Source: Pyxidicoccus parkwaysis (GTDB lineage: Bacteria; Myxococcota; Myxococcia; Myxococcales; Myxococcaceae). From it: DNA of 64,000 bases. The position numbers and the translations under genes were made by a program. The stretch is taken from positions 2,470,001-2,534,000 of the forward strand of contig NZ_CP071090.1 in NCBI RefSeq assembly GCF_017301735.1. Direction: 5' to 3'. The notes below the pieces were generated by a model. The model made no database searches. It had not been told where the DNA came from and was given only the letters and a program-made list of their open reading frames with translations. This document shows positions 37,763 to 44,414 of this stretch, in pieces; the stretch's first letter is position 1; the number at the start of each line of letters is the position of its first letter.

Positions 37763-38925
37763 CTATAGATCTTTCTGATGATGACTGGAATCAAGAGCGC
37801 GTACCAAAAAATTCCAAAAGTAGCCCCAACGACCGTTACCGTCATGCCTCCTATTGACTCTGCCTTAAATGATGTAAACCCGAAGCCAAGAATTAGCGAG
37901 ACCGAGGCAAGAAAAAACTTCAGGTAAGAGAGCAGGAATGTGCTTGCGGAGTCAGATGCCAATGAAATTCTTGCGTCGTTAAATGCAACGTCAGTCGACG
38001 CAAGCAAAAAGGGATAGAGGACCGTCGAAAGAAGCAGGATGGAGAACAGGTTCTGAAGCGACGTCCCTCCTCGCGTCAAGGTTATATTGACCCAAGATAG
38101 GAACAGTCTGACTGAGCCTGCTAGGTTGCTCGTAACGGACTTTACAACACTGCGCCGCTGCGCAGTTGGGACCGCAGATTCGTGTCTCCAGAGATCGTAC
38201 CGATAACAAAGTTGGGCGCGCTTTAGCTCAAAGAGCGCTCTGTCCAGGTATTCAGAGTGATTGATTTCGCCATTGGAGCGAAAGACCTGTTCTGCAAGCC
38301 TCAGTCTGATCTCCATCCAGAGACGGTGTAGGCGCGCAGTATACTCCGCGCTATAGCCCGTTAGATTGTATTGGGGGAATGAGATTCCGCCAAGGAACTC
38401 AGTTGCATCCACCTCGCTCTTTGTGAAGATTGCAGACTCGGCAGAGCAATTATTGAAACTGCATCGCTCAAAAACACACTCATAGAACTCGGAGTTTGAA
38501 AAGTCGCAATTCCTAAACGTGCAATCGCGAAATCGGACGCGGTGGAAGACAGTCGTCCCCATGAATGTGCGTATGAAATCGCAACGTTCAAAGGTTACGC
38601 TTCTCATCCTGGATGCTGTGCGCCCCCGGGTGTTGTGGAAGTTGCATTCCCGGAAGATCAACCCGGTGAACGTGCGCAATCGAACTCTGATTGTGATTCG
38701 CCGCGCAGAAACCGTTGCCTTCTCTTCGTTACTGCTGGGAGTGGGAAGCTTGCTTAGATCCTCTTTTGTCGCAAAGACCAGATCCGCACCTTCTTCACGC
38801 GGATATCTGACACCAAACGTGGCTCGCTTGGGCTCATCGTCGTGTGTCTTCTTAACAGCAGACGCTGTGCGAGTGCCTGAAGTCACTGCAACACGATTCG
38901 ATGACCGTTCATCTGGCTCGCTCAT
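37759..38925 (-). CDS. Pentapeptide-repeat membrane protein with a 2-TM ion-channel-like C-terminus
   Basis: 388 residues. Residues ~85-165 are pentapeptide-type repeats rich in C-x-F (CNFHN, CDFIR, CTFRNCDFSNSEFYECVFER) expected to form a right-handed beta-helix. A charged helical region and hydrophobic segments follow: LFSILLLSTVLYPFLLAST and, near the end, LSYLKFFLASVSLILGFGFT then GATFGIFWYALLIPVIIRKI. The last pair with SLILGFGF between helices resembles an Ion_trans_2 pore module, though the K+ filter is not canonical. It is the first gene of the island operon and a candidate membrane effector. No clear ribosome site is seen. The pore assignment is tentative. Confidence 0.75.
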   Translation of the reverse strand: MSEPDERSSNRVAVTSGTRTASAVKKTHDDEPKRATFGVRYPREEGADLVFATKEDLSKLPTPSSNEEKATVSARRITIRVRLRTFTGLIFRECNFHNTRGRTASRMRSVTFERCDFIRTFMGTTVFHRVRFRDCTFRNCDFSNSEFYECVFERCSFNNCSAESAIFTKSEVDATEFLGGISFPQYNLTGYSAEYTARLHRLWMEIRLRLAEQVFRSNGEINHSEYLDRALFELKRAQLCYRYDLWRHESAVPTAQRRSVVKSVTSNLAGSVRLFLSWVNITLTRGGTSLQNLFSILLLSTVLYPFLLASTDVAFNDARISLASDSASTFLLSYLKFFLASVSLILGFGFTSFKAESIGGMTVTVVGATFGIFWYALLIPVIIRKIYR

Positions 38926-39073
38926 TTGGCAATGATTCCTATGAATGTGCTAGAGGCTGCATTCCCGCCGACGCCAATCAACGTGAAGCGCTTTATCCTC
39001 CGCTAGCCTCTTAAGCAGTGTTGCTGTTTGTAGCCTCACCTCAGTTGCGGCTTGTGAGAATTAATGCTCATTT

Positions 39074-39096
39074 TCAGGCCTTCTGCGACTTCAGCA
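39074..39096. repeat. Right att-like direct repeat (speB 3' end)
   Basis: The last 23 bases of speB (LKSQKA and stop), duplicated with one difference at 36226-36248. AT-rich sequence starts directly outside the speB stop. Confidence 0.7.
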
Positions 39097-40111
39097 TCCA
39101 GCCAATCATCTTGTAGAGCAGGCGGGCGCCGACGTTGCCGTCCCACTCGCCGCCCTCGGGGTCCGGCGACACTTCCATCAAGTCGAAGCCGACGATGGTG
39201 CGGCCGGAGCGGACGACGCCGGAGATGAGGGCCACCGTCTCGGGGAAGGACAGGCCGCCCGGCACCGGGGTGCCCGTGTGCGGGCAGAGCACCGGGTCCA
39301 TGCCGTCGATGTCGAAGGACAGGTAGACGTGCTGCGGGAGGAGGGCGACCATCTCGTCCACCTGCCGGTTCCAGGGCACGCCGTCGAAGCGCTTGTTCTG
39401 CAACGTCGCGTCGAAGAAGCCGTGCACGCGGCCCTTGGAGTCCTCGATGTAGCGGAACTCCTCCTGGCTCATGTCGCGCAGGGCCACCTGGACGAGCGTC
39501 TTCACGCCGGGGATACGCTCCATGACGTTGTACATGATGGACGCGTGGGACCAGGTGAAGCCCTCGTAGGCCACGCGCAGGTCGGCGTGCGCGTCGAGGT
39601 GCAGCACGCCCAGGCCGGGGTACTTCTCCGCGTGCGCGCGGATGATGCCGTAGGAGCACGAGTGGTCTCCGCCCACCGCGCCCACGCGCTTGCCCTTGTC
39701 GAGCCAGTGCTTCGCGGTGCGGTAGACGTGCTCGTTCATCTGGTCGCAGAGCGCGTTGACGTCATTGGCGGCCTGGATGAGCTCGGCCTCGCCGGAATGG
39801 ATGCCGCCGGCCTCGATGACGACCTGGGCGCGCTCCTTGGCACGGGTGTTCCAGTCGCGCAGCTCCTGGGGCTCGTCGAGCATGGCGATGCCGCGCTCAT
39901 AGGGGCGGCCCGTCTCCACGTCGAAGAGGTCCACCTGCCGGCTGGCGTCGAGCACGGCGGCGGGGCCCTCGGAGGTGCCGCCGCCGTAGCTGGTGGTGGC
40001 CTCGAAGGGCACGGGGATGAGGACGACGTGGGCCTCGTCCGGCGAGTGCGAGAGGCCGAAGACGCCGGAGCCCGGCTGGGCGGCGGCGCTGGGGTCGAAG
40101 GAGGTGGACAT
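39074..40111 (-). CDS. speB: Agmatinase/arginase (ureohydrolase) family protein
   Basis: 345 residues with all ureohydrolase metal motifs: GGDHSCSYG, LHLDAHADLR, the WSHAS pocket and SFDIDGMDPVLCPHTGTPVP. The enzyme hydrolyses agmatine (or a related guanidino compound) to putrescine and urea with two Mn2+ in the cytoplasm. Substrate choice between agmatine and other guanidines cannot be read with certainty. ATG 40111 (MSTSFDPS) is preferred to an ATG 18 bases upstream that overlaps the neighbour. It is 11 bases downstream of the quinone oxidoreductase gene, so likely one operon. Its last 23 bases are duplicated at 36226, and its stop marks the island edge. Confidence 0.92.
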   Translation of the reverse strand: MSTSFDPSAAAQPGSGVFGLSHSPDEAHVVLIPVPFEATTSYGGGTSEGPAAVLDASRQVDLFDVETGRPYERGIAMLDEPQELRDWNTRAKERAQVVIEAGGIHSGEAELIQAANDVNALCDQMNEHVYRTAKHWLDKGKRVGAVGGDHSCSYGIIRAHAEKYPGLGVLHLDAHADLRVAYEGFTWSHASIMYNVMERIPGVKTLVQVALRDMSQEEFRYIEDSKGRVHGFFDATLQNKRFDGVPWNRQVDEMVALLPQHVYLSFDIDGMDPVLCPHTGTPVPGGLSFPETVALISGVVRSGRTIVGFDLMEVSPDPEGGEWDGNVGARLLYKMIGWMLKSQKA

Positions 40112-40122
40112 GGTAGCGCTCA

Positions 40123-41109
40123 CTACCACCGCACCACGAGCTTGCCCACGGAGTCGTTGCGCTCCATGCGCTCCAATCCCTGACGCAGCTCCGACATGGG
40201 CATCACCGCGTCCACCACGGGCTTGAGCGCGCCCGAGCGGAACAGCGGCAGCAGGTGGCGCTCCGCGCTCTGCGACAGCGCCATCTTCTCCTCCACCGGG
40301 CGGCTGCGCAGCACGGTGCCGGTGACGCGCAGCCGCTTCGTCAGCACCATGCCCAGGTTCACCTCCGTGCTGGTCCCCGCCACCATGCCGACGAGCATCA
40401 ACCGCCCGCGAGGCGCCAGCGCGCTCAGCGTCTCCGGTACGTAGTCACCACCCACCAGATCCAGACACAGGTCCGCGCCCCGGCCGCGCGTCTCCGCGCG
40501 CACCACGTCCGCGAAGCTCGGAGGTGAGGACGCGCACAGCACCGTGCGCGCCACGCCCCACTCGGAGGCCCGCTTCAGCTTGGCCGCGCTGCGCCCCGTG
40601 CCCACCACGCACACGCCCGAGGCCTTGCACAACAACGCCGCCGCCGAGCCCACGCCACTGGCCACCGCGTGGATGAGCACTGTCTCACCGGGCTTCATCT
40701 CACCCTGGAGCACCAGCGCGTCGTACGCCGTGAGGTACGCCTCCGGCAGCGCCGCCGCGTCCGCGAAGTCCATTCCCTCGGGCATGGGCAGCGCCTCGCG
40801 CTCGTGCGTGATGACGTACTCCGACCACGCGCCTCCGCCGACGAGCCCCATCACCCGGTCGCCGACCTTGAAGCGCCGCGTGCGAGGCCCCACGGCGGCG
40901 ACCTCTCCCGCGTACTCCAGGCCCGGCACGTCGGGCGGCACGTCCGGCGGAGCGGGGTAGAAGCCGCGAATCTGCAGCAGGTCCGCCCGGTTCAGCGCAG
41001 AGGCCCGCACGCGCACGAGCACCTCGCCGGGGCCGGGCACGGGCTCGGGGCGCTCCTCCAGGGCTAGCACTTCGGGGCCACCGGGCTCGGTGATGCGCTG
41101 GACCTTCAT
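40123..41109 (-). CDS. NAD(P)H:quinone oxidoreductase, zinc-free MDR family
   Basis: 328 residues of the medium-chain dehydrogenase/reductase superfamily, quinone oxidoreductase/PIG3 branch: VRVRASALNRADLLQIRGFY, GLEYAGEVAAVG, GGAWSEYVITHE, LPEAYLTAYDAL and the nucleotide-binding IHAVASGVGSAAALL. The catalytic zinc ligands of alcohol dehydrogenases are absent, as expected for this branch. It reduces quinones with NADPH in the cytoplasm. ATG 41109 has GGAGGAGG ~7 bases upstream, a strong site. It is the promoter-proximal gene before speB. The functional link to agmatine breakdown is not obvious. Confidence 0.9.
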   Translation of the reverse strand: MKVQRITEPGGPEVLALEERPEPVPGPGEVLVRVRASALNRADLLQIRGFYPAPPDVPPDVPGLEYAGEVAAVGPRTRRFKVGDRVMGLVGGGAWSEYVITHEREALPMPEGMDFADAAALPEAYLTAYDALVLQGEMKPGETVLIHAVASGVGSAAALLCKASGVCVVGTGRSAAKLKRASEWGVARTVLCASSPPSFADVVRAETRGRGADLCLDLVGGDYVPETLSALAPRGRLMLVGMVAGTSTEVNLGMVLTKRLRVTGTVLRSRPVEEKMALSQSAERHLLPLFRSGALKPVVDAVMPMSELRQGLERMERNDSVGKLVVRW

Positions 41110-41194
41110 GGCGGGACCTCCTCCGTCGAGGGCAGGCATCGAAACATCCTGGCCCGCACGAGCGTCAACGCTTATCTAAGAGGACACAGCCACC

Positions 41195-41404
41195 ATGCCC
41201 GCGACGAAGTGTTCCATCTGCCAGAAGCCCGTTCCTCCGCGTGCGGAGAACGCCTATTTCCCCTTCTGCTCCCGCCGCTGCCGCGCCGTGGACCTCGGCC
41301 GCTGGCTGGGCGAGGAGTACCGCGTGCCAGACCGCCAGGCGGATGAGCAGGAGGACGAGCTTCCCCCCGCCCACCACCCGGACAGGCAGGGCGGAGACGC
41401 GTGA
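41195..41404 (+). CDS. yacG: YacG-family zinc protein (DNA gyrase inhibitor)
   Basis: 69 residues, the usual size. The zinc site is Cys6/Cys9 (KCSICQKP) and Cys25/Cys29 (FPFCSRRCRAVDLGRWLGEE), the CX2C-X15-CX3C YacG pattern, followed by an acidic tail. In E. coli YacG binds GyrB and inhibits gyrase. The next gene starts with a GTG overlapping this stop (GTGA at 41401-41404), so the two are translationally coupled. Confidence 0.93.
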   Translation: MPATKCSICQKPVPPRAENAYFPFCSRRCRAVDLGRWLGEEYRVPDRQADEQEDELPPAHHPDRQGGDA

Positions 41405-42132
41405 GCGGCTTCGTCGACCTGCACTGCCACCTCCTCCCCGGGGTGGATGACGGCGCCCGCACCCTCGAAGACGCGCTGGAGATGGCGCGCGCCCTGGTCG
41501 ACCTCGGCTTCTCCACCGTCGCCCCCAGCCCCCACGCACGCCCCGAGTACGCCCCCGTCGACGTCGTGGACGCGAAGCGCGAGGAGCTCACCGCCGCGCT
41601 GGACCGCGAGCGCATCCCCCTGACGCTGGGCCGCAACGCGGAGAACGTGCTCGACGACGCCTTCCTGCGCGGCCTCAGCACGCCGTCCTCGCGCACCCTG
41701 GGTCCTGGGCGCTACGCGCTGGTGGAGCTGCCCTACACCGCCCCCGTGCCGGCCCTGCCGGACATCCTCTTCCGCATCCGGACCAAGGGGGTGGTGCCGC
41801 TGATTGCCCACCCCGAGCGCTGCCTGGAGTTCGAGCGGAAGGGCCGCGCGGCCGAGGCCGTCCGGGCCGGGGCGCTGCTCCAGCTCGACATGGGGGCGCT
41901 CATTGGCCGCTATGGCCCTACACCGAAGAAGCTGTCGCGGGCCTTCCTGGACGAAGGTCTGTACGCGGTGGCGGCCACGGACCTTCATGCGCCCGTGGGG
42001 GCCAGGGACTGGGTGGGTCGCTCGCTGACGGAGCTGCGCGGCAGGGCAGGGGAGCAGGCCTTCGGACGCCTCATGCGCGACAATCCGTCCCGGCTGCTCG
42101 CGGGAGAGTCGCTGGAGTCCGACCCGGACTGA
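41401..42132 (+). CDS. PHP-type protein-tyrosine phosphatase (CpsB/PhpA-like)
   Basis: 243 residues of the PHP superfamily: the metal motif FVDLHCHLLPGVDDGA at the N-terminus, SPHARPEY, LIAHPERCLEF and ATDLHAP at the expected spacings. This is the CpsB/YwqE group of Mn-dependent tyrosine phosphatases that counter BY-kinases in exopolysaccharide synthesis; a Myxococcus member (PhpA) has been described in that role. No BY-kinase is visible in this window. GTG 41401 overlaps the yacG stop. Seventeen bases separate it from the next membrane-protein gene. Confidence 0.88.
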   Translation: MSGFVDLHCHLLPGVDDGARTLEDALEMARALVDLGFSTVAPSPHARPEYAPVDVVDAKREELTAALDRERIPLTLGRNAENVLDDAFLRGLSTPSSRTLGPGRYALVELPYTAPVPALPDILFRIRTKGVVPLIAHPERCLEFERKGRAAEAVRAGALLQLDMGALIGRYGPTPKKLSRAFLDEGLYAVAATDLHAPVGARDWVGRSLTELRGRAGEQAFGRLMRDNPSRLLAGESLESDPD

Positions 42133-42149
42133 CGGTATACCCGGCCGCC

Positions 42150-43220
42150 GTGAAACGCGCCGTCAAGCTGTTGGCCAGCCTGCTGGTCACCTTCCTCTTC
42201 ATGTGGTGGGCCTTCCGGGACACGGACTGGGCCACCCAGGTCGCCAGTCTCAAGGCCGCCAACTATGCGTGGTTGGTGCCGTACTTCGGCTGCCTCCTCG
42301 TCATCCACGTCTTCCGCACCCTGCGCTGGGGATGTCTGCTGTCGGGCCTGGAGAAGGTGCCCTTCCGCAAGCTCAACGAGGCCTCCGGCATCGGCTTCAT
42401 GATGCTGCTGGTGCTGCCCTTCCGCCTGGGCGAGTTCGCGCGGCCCTTCCTCATCGCCCAGCGCAGCTCCATCCGCCGCAGCGCCGCCATGACGTCCGTG
42501 GTGCTGGAGCGAATCACCGACGGCCTCTTCGTCGCGGTGATGATGCGCGCGCTGCTCTTCTTCGTCCCCACCGAGACGCCCGAGGTCCGCTACGTGAAGT
42601 GGGGCGCGTGGCTGCTGTTCGGCGTGTTCGGCGGCGGGCTCGCGTTCCTGCTCTTCGGCCTCTGGCAGCAGGAGCGCACGGTGCGCCTGGTGCGCGCCAC
42701 GGTGGGCCGCTTCGCCCCGGGCGTGGCGCACAAGGTGGCGGACGTCGTCGACACGTTCGTCGGCGCCATGCGCCAGCTCCCCAACCGCACGCAGATGGCG
42801 CTCTTCTTCGTCTACACGGCGCTGTACTGGGGCGTGAATGGCTTCGGCATGGCGCTGCTCGCCAACGCCTTCGACTGCTCGGGCGCGGCGGTGGGCACTG
42901 CGTGCCAGCCGATGACCCTGTCCTACTTCCAGGCCTACGTGGTGCTCGGCGTGCTGGTGGTGGGGCTGATGATTCCCGCAGCGCCGGGGATGATGGGCAC
43001 CTTCCAGGCCGCCACCAAGGTGGGCCTCGGCCTCTTCATGCCGGCGGCGGTGGTGAATGCCAGCGGGCTCGCCTACGCCAACGTCATGTGGCTGAGCCAG
43101 ACGGTGCAGCAGGTGGTGCTGGGCCTCATCCTGCTCTCCGTGGGCCACATGTCCTTCAAGGACATCGCCGGCAAGCTGGACGACGACAAGGAAGGCGGGG
43201 CCGCGGCGCCCTCCGCCTGA
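42150..43220 (+). CDS. LPG-synthase-TM/flippase-like membrane protein (UPF0104)
   Basis: 356 residues with about eight hydrophobic helices and family motifs RTLRWGCLLSGL, LPFRLGEFARPFLIAQ, SVVLERITDGLF and the late PAAPGMMGTFQAATKVGLGL. This is the membrane part of MprF-type proteins without the aminoacyl-transfer domain; such proteins are proposed to flip lipids or lipid-linked intermediates across the inner membrane. The same domain family is fused to a P-type ATPase at 22551 in this window. GTG 42150 is the first start after the PHP gene, with only a weak ribosome site. A strong hairpin follows the stop. Confidence 0.85.
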   Translation: MKRAVKLLASLLVTFLFMWWAFRDTDWATQVASLKAANYAWLVPYFGCLLVIHVFRTLRWGCLLSGLEKVPFRKLNEASGIGFMMLLVLPFRLGEFARPFLIAQRSSIRRSAAMTSVVLERITDGLFVAVMMRALLFFVPTETPEVRYVKWGAWLLFGVFGGGLAFLLFGLWQQERTVRLVRATVGRFAPGVAHKVADVVDTFVGAMRQLPNRTQMALFFVYTALYWGVNGFGMALLANAFDCSGAAVGTACQPMTLSYFQAYVVLGVLVVGLMIPAAPGMMGTFQAATKVGLGLFMPAAVVNASGLAYANVMWLSQTVQQVVLGLILLSVGHMSFKDIAGKLDDDKEGGAAAPSA

Positions 43221-43227
43221 AACGACT

Positions 43228-43260
43228 CGGGGCCGCGGCGCTGGATTGCGCGCGGCCCCG
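43228..43260. terminator. Bidirectional hairpin between convergent genes
   Basis: CGGGGCCGCG and CGCGGCCCCG form a perfect 10-bp stem with a 13-base loop, 8 bases after the UPF0104 stop and 25 bases from the end of the convergent lipoprotein gene. No T-run. Confidence 0.6.
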
Positions 43261-43284
43261 GGCATGTTTCGCAGCGGTGATGGA

Positions 43285-43755
43285 CTACGGCGCGGGAGTG
43301 GTGGCCTGCTCGGACTTCTCGGGCGCCTGCTCGTCCTTGCCCGTCACGAAGCCCTTCACCTTCTTCACCGCGGCGGACGGGTCGATGTTCCCCCGGTAGG
43401 TGCCGAAGGGCGTGTCGATTTCCTGCTCGCGCTTCTCCTTGCCCGCGTAGCCCTCCGGCGCGCAGAGCGCTCGCGAGGTGTCGCGCACGGAGACGATGGG
43501 CGTGTCCACCGAGGTGTTGTCCTCGGAGGTGGCCTTGGAGACGACCTTGTCCTCGCGCATGAGCACGCAGCGGTCCTCGCCGTAGTACCAGGCGGTGGAC
43601 TGGTCGGGGAACTCCTGCGCGCGCGTGGGGCCGTGGCCCATCGCGTCCACGACCTCACGGGACGACATGCCGGGGTAGAGCTTGTCGAAGCCGCCCGAGG
43701 TCGCACAGCCAGCGGTGGCGAAGGCCAGGGCGGCCGACAGGAAGAGAAGACGCAT
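43285..43755 (-). CDS. BamE/SmpA-like lipoprotein
   Basis: 156 residues. The signal peptide ends in lipobox ATAGC (Cys17). The mature part starts FDKLYPGMSSREVVDAMGHG and has AWYYGEDRCVLMREDKV, the alpha-beta pattern of the SmpA/OmlA/BamE-like fold. A charged Lys/Glu-rich tail follows. BamE assists outer-membrane protein assembly, but this fold is shared by other small lipoproteins, so the role is not fixed. Two cysteines in the mature region (RCV, LCAPEG) could form a disulphide. ATG 43755 is the only sensible start; an AGGAG lies 13 bases upstream, a little far. Confidence 0.8.
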   Translation of the reverse strand: MRLLFLSAALAFATAGCATSGGFDKLYPGMSSREVVDAMGHGPTRAQEFPDQSTAWYYGEDRCVLMREDKVVSKATSEDNTSVDTPIVSVRDTSRALCAPEGYAGKEKREQEIDTPFGTYRGNIDPSAAVKKVKGFVTGKDEQAPEKSEQATTPAP

Positions 43756-43840
43756 GGGGTGTGGGAGCTCCTGTGAAAGAGGAGTGCCCAGCGTATCGCT
43801 TCACGTTGCCCGGCCTCCAGGGAGGGGCCGGGCGTGGAGC

Positions 43841-44011
43841 TCACAGCTCCTGGTCCAGCCAGCGGACGATGGCCTCGCGGATGGAGGCCGGCCGCTCGGA
43901 GGCCAGGCGGGTGCGCGGCGTGCGCACGGCGTCGGAGTCGCGCACGAGCACGGCGGGCGCGGACTCGCGAGTGCGCGACGACGGGCTGGGCGCGACTGCG
44001 GCGAAGCTCAC
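43841..44011 (-). CDS. Small unknown protein, 56 aa, coupled to RHH gene
   Basis: GTG 44011 overlaps the stop of the upstream ribbon-helix-helix gene (GTGA), a strong sign that it is translated. The product is rich in Arg/Ser/Ala, with a conserved-looking C-terminal helix (ERPASIREAIVRWLDQEL). No membrane segment or recognised domain. The arrangement resembles a small toxin-antitoxin pair, but the sequence does not match a toxin family I know. It could also be a second short DNA-associated protein. Confidence 0.55.
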   Translation of the reverse strand: MSFAAVAPSPSSRTRESAPAVLVRDSDAVRTPRTRLASERPASIREAIVRWLDQEL

Positions 44012-44265
44012 GACTGGCCTTCCTTCTTGGGCGCGGCGTGGCCGTACTTGCCGAGGAGGTCTTCCACCGCCTCGCGGAGATACTCGCTCTGGTGGATGCG
44101 GGTCCGGCGAGCCAGCTCGCGGAGCTTCTGGACCTGCTCCTCGGGCACGAGGACGTGGGTGGAGACGATGTCGGCCTCGGGACCGCGAGCGGCGGCGGGC
44201 GCCTCGGCGGTGGCCGGTGACGATGGAGCCTCGGGGCTCAGGGGGCTGGCGCTTCCATCCTGCAT
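44008..44265 (-). CDS. Ribbon-helix-helix (CopG-like) protein
   Basis: 85 residues. After a disordered Ala/Pro/Ser-rich N-terminus, residues ~35-72 form a ribbon-helix-helix domain: STHVLVPEEQVQKLRELARR and RIHQSEYLREAVEDLLGKYG. RHH proteins dimerise to bind DNA, often as antitoxins or autorepressors. ATG 44265 has GGAGGAA ~6 bases upstream. It is followed by a 56-residue gene with a 4-base overlap. The 149-base spacer to the divergent TonB receptor gene is a possible target for its binding. Confidence 0.8.
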   Translation of the reverse strand: MQDGSASPLSPEAPSSPATAEAPAAARGPEADIVSTHVLVPEEQVQKLRELARRTRIHQSEYLREAVEDLLGKYGHAAPKKEGQS

Positions 44266-44414
44266 CGGACTTCCTCCGGGCGTACTTGCTACAGGCCGCT
44301 ACCGACCTGTCCGCGGCATTAGGCGGGCAGGCAGGCGCTCCGTCAAAAAAAGTGCCGGGTGTGACATTCGCGCCTTTCGCGGCGCCGGGAGGCCATTTGA
44401 AGGGGAACTCCCCC

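Larger units (their letters stand above)
36226..39096. mobile_element. Putative genomic island at the 3' end of speB
   Basis: About 2.9 kb, visibly AT-richer than the flanks (near half GC by eye, against ~70%) and with unlike codon use. It is bounded by a 22/23-identical direct repeat of the speB 3' end and contains three co-oriented genes and no integrase. Insertion at the 3' end of a gene with duplication of that end is typical of site-specific integration. The recombinase would have acted in trans or been lost. From 36249 to ~36300 the sequence is still GC-rich and may be a gene remnant. Confidence 0.65.

Noticed and set aside
37108-38935. Plus-strand frames across the island (37108-37551, 38519-38935).
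   Set aside because: Antisense to genes with clear domains, with no ribosome sites and no recognisable products.
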